Shown in pieces: positions 9,000-16,606 of a stretch of DNA of 64,000 nt; within the stretch, counting starts at the first letter, position 1; every line of letters begins with the position of its first letter. The stretch is taken from the NCBI RefSeq assembly GCF_003261635.1, contig NZ_QFXK01000039.1, positions 186,001 to 250,000 of the forward strand, in the 5' to 3' direction. The translations under genes were made by a program, and so were the position numbers. The notes below the pieces were generated by a model, which had not been told where the DNA came from, made no database searches, and was given only the letters and a program-made list of their open reading frames with translations. Source of the stretch: Kribbella monticola (GTDB lineage: Bacteria > Actinomycetota > Actinomycetes > Propionibacteriales > Kribbellaceae).

Positions 9000-9019
9000 A
9001 CCATACCAAACGGTATGGT
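9000..9019. promoter_or_regulatory. TetR-type operator, perfect 8-bp inverted repeat
   Basis: ACCATACC-AAAC-GGTATGGT: perfect 8-bp arms with a 4-bp centre, 12 bp before the TetR gene start. Size, symmetry and position match autoregulatory TetR operators; it overlaps the expected core promoter. Confidence 0.75.
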
Positions 9020-9030
9020 ATGTTCATGGC

Positions 9031-9582
9031 ATGGCGACGAAGGCGGACTGGCTGAACGCGGGCCTGCGGCTGCTGGCCGACGAGGGGGCGCCGGCCGTGA
9101 CCATCGACCGGCTGACCACCGAGCTAGGCCTGAGCAAAGGCTCGTACTACCACCATTTCCGCGGCGTGGGCGGGTTCCGGACGGCGCTGCTCGAGCACTT
9201 CGAGGCACTGTTCACCACCCGGCTGATCGACACCGTGGAAGAGGATCCGGACGCCACTGCGGAGGTGAAACTGGTCCGGCTGATGGAGCTCGTCCTGGCC
9301 GGGCCGGAGGACTCGAGGCTGGAGATCGCGGTCCGGGCCTGGGCCTTACAGGACTGTGAGGCGCGGCAGGCACAGGAGCGCGTGGATCGGACGCGCACGC
9401 AGTACCTGCAGAAGCTTTGCCGTGGGCTGCAGAGCAGCCTGATCGCTCCGGACCGGCTCGCCGAATTGCTGTATCTGATCCTCATCGGCGCCGAGCAGGT
9501 GCTGCCGCCGCTCCCTTCCGACCGGCTGCGCGCGCTGTACGCCGACACCTTGCGACTGGCCACCGGTAAGTCGCTGCTCTAG
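9031..9582 (+). CDS. TetR/AcrR-family regulator
   Basis: A 183-residue regulator with the TetR DNA-binding segment in the first 50 residues (VTIDRLTTELGLSKGSYYHHFRGVGGFRTALL) and an all-helical ligand domain with a TetR_C-type end (LAELLYLILIGAEQVLPPLP). ATG 9031 is used. It is transcribed together with the DUF2867 gene that begins 9 bp after its stop and probably represses both through the palindrome at 9000. Confidence 0.88.
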   Translation: MATKADWLNAGLRLLADEGAPAVTIDRLTTELGLSKGSYYHHFRGVGGFRTALLEHFEALFTTRLIDTVEEDPDATAEVKLVRLMELVLAGPEDSRLEIAVRAWALQDCEARQAQERVDRTRTQYLQKLCRGLQSSLIAPDRLAELLYLILIGAEQVLPPLPSDRLRALYADTLRLATGKSLL

Positions 9583-9591
9583 GAGGCACAC

Positions 9592-10092
9592 ATGACCGTC
9601 CGCACTGACCTGCCCGAACTGGCCGATCTCCTACCGACCGCCGACGTGGTCGACGTGAAGACCGCGACCGGCACCGTGAGCCTGCGCGAGTTCGTCGCCG
9701 GAGCGCTCGGTCCTTCGCCGTGGTGGATCAAGGCCTTGTTCGCTGCCCGGTTCGTCCTGGCCAAGGCACTCAAGCTGGACACGGCCGGCCTCCCGCCGCG
9801 GCCGCGGGTCCAGCCGGAGACGATCAGCTTCACACCCGGAGCTCCGGCGGCGTTCTTCGAAGTCGTGCGGGGCGAGGAAGACCACTACTTGCTTCTCAAG
9901 GTCACCGACAACCACCTGATCGGCTACCTCGCCTTCATCACCGACAACGCCTCTCCCACCCGCGAGTTCAAGGTCGTCACCCTTGTCCACTTCCTCCGCC
10001 CGGTCGGCCGCTTCTACTACGCCGCGATCCAGCCGTTCCACCACCTCGTCCTGCACAGCATGATCCACTCAGCCCTGAAGACCTACCGCTGA
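9592..10092 (+). CDS. DUF2867 domain protein
   Basis: A 166-residue protein with the DUF2867 pattern (FVAGALGPSPWWIKALFAARFVLAKALKL, FFEVVRGEEDHYLLLKVTDNHLIGYLAF, FVVTLVHF-like strand and FHHLVLHSMIHSAL at the end). The family has a START-like beta fold of unknown function, often co-transcribed with TetR regulators. A perfect AGGAGG lies 6 bp before ATG 9592 and immediately follows the TetR stop. Confidence 0.85.
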   Translation: MTVRTDLPELADLLPTADVVDVKTATGTVSLREFVAGALGPSPWWIKALFAARFVLAKALKLDTAGLPPRPRVQPETISFTPGAPAAFFEVVRGEEDHYLLLKVTDNHLIGYLAFITDNASPTREFKVVTLVHFLRPVGRFYYAAIQPFHHLVLHSMIHSALKTYR

Positions 10093-10099
10093 CGCAGGA

Positions 10100-10130
10100 C
10101 GGGCCTGGTGAGCTGACTCCACCAGGCCCG
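10100..10130. terminator. Bidirectional hairpin terminator
   Basis: Perfect 11-bp stem CGGGCCTGGTG / CACCAGGCCCG with a 9-nt loop between the convergent DUF2867 and SH3-like genes. No U-tract, as is common for actinobacterial terminators. Confidence 0.7.
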
Positions 10131-10146
10131 CCTCAGCTCAGCAGCT

Positions 10147-10467
10147 TCAGCAGGTCACGTAGTCGCCCAGGATCCAGACGTTGTTACGGATTCCCGGCAG
10201 GTTCCCGAGGATCCAGCCGCCCGAGGTCGACATTCTGCCGTCGAACGGCTGACCGGCGTGCACCTGCCCGTACGACGGGTACTGCGTCCCAGGCCCCGAG
10301 CGGTAATTGACGTTGTTCTGATTGATGTGACACGACTGCACGGTGTCCGGCGACGCCACCACCGTGTCAGCAGTCGGTACGGCGGCTTGCGCGACGCCGC
10401 CGGTCATCGTCGCGGCAGCCAGACCGAGCGCCGCCACTGGGAGAATTCTCAACAGCTTGGTCTTCAT
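10147..10467 (-). CDS. Secreted SH3-like protein (tandem paralogue 1)
   Basis: A 106-residue exported protein. Signal peptide MKTKLLRILPVAALGLAAATM...AQA with cleavage near residue 31, then one bacterial SH3-like domain: NNVNYRSGPGTQYPSYGQV, the typical NVRSGPGTxY motif, ending WILGDYVTC. Two cysteines bracket the domain and probably form a disulfide. Domain family members bind cell-wall peptides, but here no catalytic domain is attached. Start ATG 10467 follows AGGGAGTG. It lies 22 bp downstream of its paralogue on the same strand. Confidence 0.8.
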   Translation of the reverse strand: MKTKLLRILPVAALGLAAATMTGGVAQAAVPTADTVVASPDTVQSCHINQNNVNYRSGPGTQYPSYGQVHAGQPFDGRMSTSGGWILGNLPGIRNNVWILGDYVTC

Positions 10468-10489
10468 CTCACTCCCTTTCGCTTGCAGG

Positions 10490-10822
10490 TCAGCTGGAGC
10501 AGTAGTCGCCGTAGATCCAGACATCGGCGCGGCCACCCCAGAGGTTGCCGTGGAGCCACCGGCCGCTGTTTCCGTAGACCCAGAAGCCCTGTCCCCTGTT
10601 CACCTGGCCGTACGAGGGGTACTGAGTCCCGGGGCCGGACCGGTAGTTGACGTTGTTGTCGGTGATGAAGCAGTTCACCCCGATGTCGTCGGCGGAACTG
10701 GTGCTCGCCGAGGCGGTGGTTGCCGAGGTGACGGTCGCCGTGAGCGCGAAGACTCCGGCGGCCAGGGCGGGCACCACGGTACGAGCCACACGACGGCCCG
10801 ATGTTGCACGGAAAATCATCAT
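10490..10822 (-). CDS. Secreted SH3-like protein (tandem paralogue 2)
   Basis: A 110-residue exported protein with a twin-Arg-like but more probably Sec signal (RATSGRRVARTVVPALAAGVF...ASA), then an SH3-like domain sharing NNVNYRSGPGTQYPSYGQV exactly with the downstream gene and ending VWIYGDYCSS. Two cysteines. The copies differ strongly outside the core motif, so the duplication is old or under diversifying pressure. ATG 10822 (or 10819) follows AAGGACTC. Function unknown; probably acts outside the cell. Confidence 0.8.
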   Translation of the reverse strand: MMIFRATSGRRVARTVVPALAAGVFALTATVTSATTASASTSSADDIGVNCFITDNNVNYRSGPGTQYPSYGQVNRGQGFWVYGNSGRWLHGNLWGGRADVWIYGDYCSS

Positions 10823-10970
10823 GAGTCCTTCCGAGTCGGATATCTCTCACTTCGAAAGACGACTCGGGCCCCGGCGTGGGTGCACTTTTCGCAAAGCCTC
10901 GAAGCATTTTCTGCTGCCATTCAGGCCGGGTGGTGTCAAACATTTCAACGCACTGCGAAGAGCGGGCCAC

Positions 10971-12863
10971 TCACTCCCGCCCACCCAGCAGCGAGACCGG
11001 TTGGTGGCGGGTGACGGTCCAGGCTGTTGCGGCGGCGGTGCCGCCGACTACCAGGAGGGCGCTGCCGAGGATCAGGCCGAGTAGTCGCCAGGGGATTGCG
11101 AGGACGACGACGCCGTAGGTGTTCGCGGTACCGGTGGCGACTCCTGCAAGGGCCGCGGCTGCGACCAAGCAGCCGAGGAGGACGCCGATCACGACCACGG
11201 TCAGGGATTCGATCAGCGCGACGGCGACGACCTGGGCGCGGGTGAGGCCGGCCATCCGGGTCAGCGCGAACTCACGCCGACGGTCCGCAGCGGCCATCAC
11301 GACGGCGTTGACGACCGCAACGGCGGCGTAGACACCGGCCAGGCCCATCAGGACGGCGAAGATACCGGTGTTTCCGCGTTGTTGAGCCTCGCCGCGCGCT
11401 TCGGCCCACTCGGCGACCGTCCGGACCTCGCCGCCGGCTTCGAGCCGGTGCGCGACGGCTCGAACATCATTGCCCGGAGCAACCTTCACCAATGTCTCGG
11501 TGCGCCCTTCACCAATCAGTGCACGCGGTACGAAGAAGTTGTCACCGACGTCGAGGGTCTCCGGCATGATCGCGACCACCTTCAGTGGCAGGCGCCGGGT
11601 GCCGATCACAGCCGTCACGGTCGAGCCCAGCTTGTACCCCTCGGCACTCATCCCGGGACCGATCGCGATCGTCCGGCCGACCAGCCGGTCGAGCGAACCC
11701 TTACGCGGCCGGAGGCGATGAGTGCGCTGGTACGCCGACCAGTCGATGCCGACCGCTTCGGAGTACACGGTCTGTTTCCGCTTGCCTGCTTGACGAATCA
11801 CGGTCACCGGTACGACGGTCTGCGGCGACGCGACCGCGATCTCGGGCGAGGCCGGTACGTCCAAACCGACGACGAGGTCCGCGGTGATCAATTGCCGCTG
11901 CTCCTCCCCGACCGCCTTGGCGAGCGACCCGAAGGTGCCCCACAACCCGACCAGGAGCCCGACCAGCACGATCAACGGAGCAGCAGTAGCAGCACTTCGG
12001 CGTACAGCGTACAGGACGTTCGCGCGGGCCAGTTCCGCCACCAGACTGCCGCGAAGCAGCAACGCCGGCAGGCGTCCTGCGAGTGGGACGGCGATCGGGC
12101 TCAGCTGACTCAACGCGACCGAGCCGCTGATCATCACCACCAGCCCGATCATCAACCCAGCAACGAAATCTCGGGCAGCCTGGGCTGTGATCACCAGTAT
12201 TACGGTGCAACCGGCGGCCGAAAGTCCCCAGAACCACCGCCATCCCGTCATCACCGGCATCCCTTCCGGCAGTTCGGTGAGCGCCTCGAGCGGTGCGATC
12301 CGCGAGGCCCGCCAGGCCGCCGCGAGAACGCCCGCCAACGCCGTACCGATCCCGACGATCGCAGCGGCCTCCATCGACCCGGTGGCCCAGGGTGCACGGA
12401 ACCATGGCGGCAGCATGCCGAGCTGGATCAGCAGCTTCGACTGAGCCCAGGTGCCGAGCAGCCCCGCCGGGACACCTACTGCGGTCCCCAACACACCGAG
12501 GATCAGCGCTTCGCCGAGCAACATCCAGCGGAGACTCCCCCGCTGAGCTCCGACGAGACGCAGCAACGCGAGCTCGCGTCGTCGCTGCGCCACCGTGAAC
12601 CCGAAGGTGGTGCTCACGACGAACACTGTCAGGAACACGGCCAGCATGACCGACATCCCCAGCAGCGTCGCGGCCCCGACGTACCCCTCCCGGATCCGCG
12701 CCTGGTCGAACTTCGACAACCCGGGCGGCAGCTCCGGCCGATCCGTCGCCGCCAGCACCTGCAACCCCGACTGGACCAGGCCGACGCCGAGAGCCACCGC
12801 CACCACGGCGCCCGCGAACAACTGCCAGCGATCCCGCACCGCGCCCAGCGACAACCTCAGCAT
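10971..12863 (-). CDS. FtsX-like ABC transporter permease (MacB-type, two FtsX units)
   Basis: A 630-residue membrane protein with two FtsX permease modules: helices near residues 15-40 and 75-190, then a large extracytoplasmic domain, and a second helix set near 510-620 (TRMAGLTRAQVVAVALIESL, TAWTVTRHQPVSLLGG at the end). Such permeases form type VII ABC machines that pump peptides or work as mechanotransmitters with a cytoplasmic ATPase. Here no ATPase gene is next to it, only a TetR gene 70 bp upstream on the same strand. Start ATG 12863 is chosen over TTG 12884. Confidence 0.85.
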   Translation of the reverse strand: MLRLSLGAVRDRWQLFAGAVVAVALGVGLVQSGLQVLAATDRPELPPGLSKFDQARIREGYVGAATLLGMSVMLAVFLTVFVVSTTFGFTVAQRRRELALLRLVGAQRGSLRWMLLGEALILGVLGTAVGVPAGLLGTWAQSKLLIQLGMLPPWFRAPWATGSMEAAAIVGIGTALAGVLAAAWRASRIAPLEALTELPEGMPVMTGWRWFWGLSAAGCTVILVITAQAARDFVAGLMIGLVVMISGSVALSQLSPIAVPLAGRLPALLLRGSLVAELARANVLYAVRRSAATAAPLIVLVGLLVGLWGTFGSLAKAVGEEQRQLITADLVVGLDVPASPEIAVASPQTVVPVTVIRQAGKRKQTVYSEAVGIDWSAYQRTHRLRPRKGSLDRLVGRTIAIGPGMSAEGYKLGSTVTAVIGTRRLPLKVVAIMPETLDVGDNFFVPRALIGEGRTETLVKVAPGNDVRAVAHRLEAGGEVRTVAEWAEARGEAQQRGNTGIFAVLMGLAGVYAAVAVVNAVVMAAADRRREFALTRMAGLTRAQVVAVALIESLTVVVIGVLLGCLVAAAALAGVATGTANTYGVVVLAIPWRLLGLILGSALLVVGGTAAATAWTVTRHQPVSLLGGRE

Positions 12864-12933
12864 GCCGCCAACCCAACCAGCCAACCGTCGCCCGCTCGCT
12901 GGCCCGCGCGCCCGATCGTGGGTATCGCCCGCG

Positions 12934-13500
12934 CTACCTCAGTACTGCGAGCAAAGCGTGGAAGTCGGCCCGGTCGAACTCCCGCGCGCCGATCAAAGCC
13001 TGCAAGAGAATTCCGTCGAGCGCGGCGACCAGCAGACTCGCTTTGTGCGGGTCGCTGGTGAAGCTCCGGGCGATCTGCGTCAACGGCTCGAGCCAGGCAG
13101 CAGCCGCCTCGCGCAACGCAGGTCGCCGAGCGGCCAGGAGATAGAGCTCGTACTCCGCGAGCGTGCGTCCCCGTCGATACACCAGGCAATGCTCGATGAG
13201 CCGCGCCAGCTCGTCGGCCGGGCGGGCGCCGAGCTCGCTGACCCGCTCCTGCAACTCGGCGGCCAGGTCCTCCGCAGCCCAGGTCAGCGCGGCCACCAGC
13301 AGTTCGTCGAGGCTCGCGAAATGGTAGGTCGTCGAGGACAGTGAAACTCCCGCTTCGGCCGCGACGACGCGATGGCTGACCCCGGCAACACCGGCTCGCT
13401 CGATCACCGCCAGGGTCGCGATCAGCAGCTCCGTGCGCCGGGCGCGGCCCCGCTCGCGTCGTCCGTCCGGGCGTCTGGTAGTGCCTCTGACCTGCACAAA
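12934..13500 (-). CDS. TetR-family regulator
   Basis: A 188-residue TetR regulator. DNA-binding domain in residues 15-65 (ELLIATLAVIERAGVAGVSHRVVAAEAGVSLSSTTYHFASLDELL); C-terminal ligand domain of the TetR_C_33-like type. It precedes the FtsX-type permease on the same strand and probably regulates it, while facing fbiC. Start GTG 13500 is preferred; TTG 13506 is possible. No clear ribosome-binding site is seen. Confidence 0.82.
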   Translation of the reverse strand, partial: FVQVRGTTRRPDGRRERGRARRTELLIATLAVIERAGVAGVSHRVVAAEAGVSLSSTTYHFASLDELLVAALTWAAEDLAAELQERVSELGARPADELARLIEHCLVYRRGRTLAEYELYLLAARRPALREAAAAWLEPLTQIARSFTSDPHKASLLVAALDGILLQALIGAREFDRADFHALLAVLR

Positions 13501-13574
13501 CAACAAACTATCAAGACAGACGTACTAATTGTTTTTCGGCTCCGAAATCGGCAGAACCGGCCGGAAACGCGACA

Positions 13575-13580
13575 TAGGCT
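13575..13580 (+). promoter_or_regulatory. -10-like element of a leaderless fbiC promoter
   Basis: TAGGCT sits 7 nt before the GTG at 13588 and no Shine-Dalgarno is present, so transcription likely starts at the initiation codon. Inferred from spacing only. Confidence 0.4.
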
Positions 13581-13587
13581 CGTCGCC

Positions 13588-16104
13588 GTGACGACTACTG
13601 CGATGCGCCGCGCACTCAAGCGCGCCGACGACGGAAAGACGCTGGATCCGGCCGAGGTCGAGGTGTTGCTGGCAGCCGGCGGCGATGACCTGACCGCCCT
13701 GATGGCGACGGCCGCACGAGTCCGGGACCAAGGCCTCGCCGATGCGGGCCGCGCTGGAGTCGTCACGTACTCGAAGAAGGTGTTCATCCCGCTGACCAGG
13801 TTGTGTCGCGACCGGTGCCACTACTGCACCTTCGCGACCACGCCGGGCCGCGTGCACTCGCCGTACCTGAGCCCGGACGAGGTGCTGGAGATCGCCCGGC
13901 AGGGCGCGGCACTCGGGTGCAAGGAAGCGCTGTTCACGCTCGGCGATGCACCCGAGGACCGCTGGGACGCGGCGAAGACGTGGCTCGAGGAAGCCGGCTA
14001 CGACAGCACCCTCGACTACGTCCGCGCGATGGCGATCCGCGTGCTCGAAGAGACCGGCCTGCTGCCGCACCTCAACCCTGGCGTGATGTCGTGGCAGGAC
14101 CTGCAGCGATTGAAGCCGGTCGCGCCGAGCATGGGGATGATGCTGGAGACCACCTCGCGCCGGCTGTTCGAGGAGAAGGGTCAGCCGCACTTCGGTTCGC
14201 CGGACAAGGACCCGGCGATCCGCTTGCGTGTCCTGGAAGACGCGGGCCGCTCGAACGTTCCGTTCACCACCGGCCTGCTGGTCGGTATCGGCGAGAACCT
14301 CGAGGAGCGGGCCGACTCGATCTTCGCGCTGCGCAAGATCGCCCGGCAGTACGGCGGGATCCAGGAAGTCATCATCCAAGGGTTCCGGGTGAAGCCGGAC
14401 ACCGCGATGCGCAACGACGCGGACATCCCGCTGGACGAGTGGTTGGCCGCGATCGCGGTCACCCGGATCGTGCTCGGCCCGCGGATGCGCGTCCAGGCAC
14501 CGCCGAACCTCGTCGATCTGGCCGAATGCAAGCTGCTCCTCGACGCGGGCGTGGACGACTTCGGCGGAGTGTCGCCGCTGACGCCCGACCACGTGAACCC
14601 GGAGCGTCCGTGGCCACAGCTCGACGACCTGACCAAGGTGACCGCGTCCGCCGGATTCACCTTGCGGGAAAGGCTGACCGCGCACCCGGAGTACCTGCGT
14701 GAGCCCTGGCTCGACCCGCGGCTGATCTCACACGTCGAGGCGCTGGTCGATCCTGAGACCGGGCTGGCGAATGAAGACGCATACCCGAAGGGCCTGCCCT
14801 GGCAGGAACCCGACGGCGGCTGGGACAGCGTCGGGCGTACCGATCTGCACACCGCGATCGACACCGAAGGACGTCGTACGGAGACTCGCTCGGACTTCGA
14901 CGCGGCGTACGGGGACTGGGACGTACTGCGTGAAGACGTCGCCGCTCGCCGCGCGGGTGAATCGAGCCCCGAGCGGATCGACGCGGACGTGAAGGCGGCC
15001 CTCTCTGCCGCGGCCGATGACCCGGCCGGCCTGTCCGACGCGCAGGCGCTGACCTTGATGACCGTCACCGGCCCGGCGCTGGACGAACTCGCCCACATCG
15101 CTGACGACCTGCGCAAGGAGGTCGTCGGCGACGACGTGACCTACGTCGTCAACCGGAACATCAACTTCACCAACGTCTGCTACACCGGCTGCCGGTTCTG
15201 CGCGTTCGCCCAGCGGCGAACGGATGCCGACGCCTACTCGCTGTCGATGGACGAGGTCGCCCAGCGCGCCGAAGAGGCGTGGGTGATCGGCGCGACCGAG
15301 GTCTGCATGCAGGGCGGTATCCACCCCGACCTGCCCGGTACGGCGTACGCGGATCTCGTGCGGGCCGTGAAGTCCAGGGTGCCGCAGATGCACGTCCACG
15401 CGTACTCGCCGATGGAGATCGTCAACGGCTCGGTACGCACCGGGCTGTCGATCGAGGAGTTCCTGATCTCGGTGAAGGAGGCCGGGCTGGACAGCATCCC
15501 CGGGACGGCCGCCGAGATCCTCGACGACGACGTGCGCTGGATCCTGACCAAGGGAAAGTTGCCCACGGCAAGCTGGATCGAGGTGATCTCGACCGCGCAC
15601 AAGGTGGGACTGCCGTCGTCGTCCACGATGATGTACGGGCACGTGGACTCGCCGCACCACTGGGTGCAGCACCTGCGCACGATCGCTGCGGTCCAGGACG
15701 AGACCGGCGGGTTCACCGAGTTCGTGCTGCTGCCGTTCATCCACACCAACTCGCCGATCTACCTGGCCGGCGTGGCCCGCCCGGGCCCGACGTACGACGA
15801 GAACCGCGCGGTGCACGCGATGGCGCGGATCATGCTGCACGGCCGGATCGACAACATCCAGTGCTCCTGGGTCAAGCTCGGCGTCGACGGCTGCGTCGCC
15901 GTCCTCAACGGTGGCGTGAACGACATCGGCGGCACCCTGATGGAGGAGACCATCAGCCGGATGGCCGGCTCGAAACACGGCTCCCGCAAGTCCATCGAAG
16001 AACTCACCGCGATGGCCACCGCAGCCAACCGCCCCGCCCGCCAACGCACCACGACGTACGGCGACGTCCCGGCCCGCCCGGTCACCGAACTCGAACTCGC
16101 CTGA
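13588..16104 (+). CDS. fbiC: FO synthase FbiC (fused CofG/CofH radical SAM)
   Basis: An 838-residue bifunctional radical SAM enzyme that makes the deazaflavin FO, the chromophore of coenzyme F420, from tyrosine and a ribityl-aminouracil. Two radical SAM cores are visible: CRDRCHYC near residue 72 (CofG half) and CYTGCRFC near residue 531 (CofH half), each CxxxCxxC. Length matches mycobacterial FbiC (about 856). The GTG start at 13588 is 7 nt after a -10-like TAGGCT (leaderless); ATG 13603 is an alternative. F420 serves many actinobacterial oxidoreductases, including some luciferase-like enzymes. The other F420 genes are not in the window. Confidence 0.96.
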   Translation: MTTTAMRRALKRADDGKTLDPAEVEVLLAAGGDDLTALMATAARVRDQGLADAGRAGVVTYSKKVFIPLTRLCRDRCHYCTFATTPGRVHSPYLSPDEVLEIARQGAALGCKEALFTLGDAPEDRWDAAKTWLEEAGYDSTLDYVRAMAIRVLEETGLLPHLNPGVMSWQDLQRLKPVAPSMGMMLETTSRRLFEEKGQPHFGSPDKDPAIRLRVLEDAGRSNVPFTTGLLVGIGENLEERADSIFALRKIARQYGGIQEVIIQGFRVKPDTAMRNDADIPLDEWLAAIAVTRIVLGPRMRVQAPPNLVDLAECKLLLDAGVDDFGGVSPLTPDHVNPERPWPQLDDLTKVTASAGFTLRERLTAHPEYLREPWLDPRLISHVEALVDPETGLANEDAYPKGLPWQEPDGGWDSVGRTDLHTAIDTEGRRTETRSDFDAAYGDWDVLREDVAARRAGESSPERIDADVKAALSAAADDPAGLSDAQALTLMTVTGPALDELAHIADDLRKEVVGDDVTYVVNRNINFTNVCYTGCRFCAFAQRRTDADAYSLSMDEVAQRAEEAWVIGATEVCMQGGIHPDLPGTAYADLVRAVKSRVPQMHVHAYSPMEIVNGSVRTGLSIEEFLISVKEAGLDSIPGTAAEILDDDVRWILTKGKLPTASWIEVISTAHKVGLPSSSTMMYGHVDSPHHWVQHLRTIAAVQDETGGFTEFVLLPFIHTNSPIYLAGVARPGPTYDENRAVHAMARIMLHGRIDNIQCSWVKLGVDGCVAVLNGGVNDIGGTLMEETISRMAGSKHGSRKSIEELTAMATAANRPARQRTTTYGDVPARPVTELELA

Positions 16105-16111
16105 CCGATGA

Positions 16112-16146
16112 CCGGCTGCCGCCTCCCCCTCGGTGGTGGCAGCCGG
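16112..16146. terminator. Hairpin terminator after fbiC
   Basis: Stem CCGGCTGCC / GGCAGCCGG (9 bp perfect, extended by GCC/GGT pairs) just after the fbiC stop and before the convergent small membrane protein gene. Confidence 0.65.
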
Positions 16147-16154
16147 CCGGGGAA

Positions 16155-16469
16155 TCAGCGGGTCGCGTCGAGGTCGACCGGGGCGGTGGAGCGGCTGCGC
16201 CGCTTGGTGGCGAGCCGGTGGGCGACGGTGATCAGGACGAAGCCGACGGCGTAGATACCCGCGGTGACGGCCAGGTAGCCGACGGGAGGTGCGTCGGGGT
16301 CGCGCGGGAAGGCCTGGGCGCTGTCGCCGACCCACGACCGGAGTAGATAGAGCGTCTGGAAGGTGAACGAGTAGGCGTAGATCGCCACGTAGACGAGGTA
16401 GGCCGACGTGCGGTTCCGCAGGAAGTAACCGAGCGGAAACGCGAACAGGACGGTGATGATGGCAACCAT
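16155..16469 (-). CDS. Small membrane protein, unknown function
   Basis: A 104-residue protein with three hydrophobic segments (AIITVLFAFPLGYFL; YLVYVAIYAYSFTFQTLYLL; YLAVTAGIYAVGFVLITVAHRL) and a basic C-terminal tail (KRRSRSTAP). Not assigned to a known family. ATG 16469 follows GAGGAGGGG at good spacing. Divergent from the histidine kinase gene. Confidence 0.65.
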   Translation of the reverse strand: MVAIITVLFAFPLGYFLRNRTSAYLVYVAIYAYSFTFQTLYLLRSWVGDSAQAFPRDPDAPPVGYLAVTAGIYAVGFVLITVAHRLATKRRSRSTAPVDLDATR

Positions 16470-16606
16470 GGGAATCCCCTCCTCGAAGTACTGACACCGC
16501 CTACGCTCCCGCCCGCACCACCCGGCCGGCATCCGTGCCAGCGCGGCACCCCCACCAAGTGCTGGCACTGATGCGCAGTCGCGCCGGCCGGGGTGATGAT
16601 GTGACT

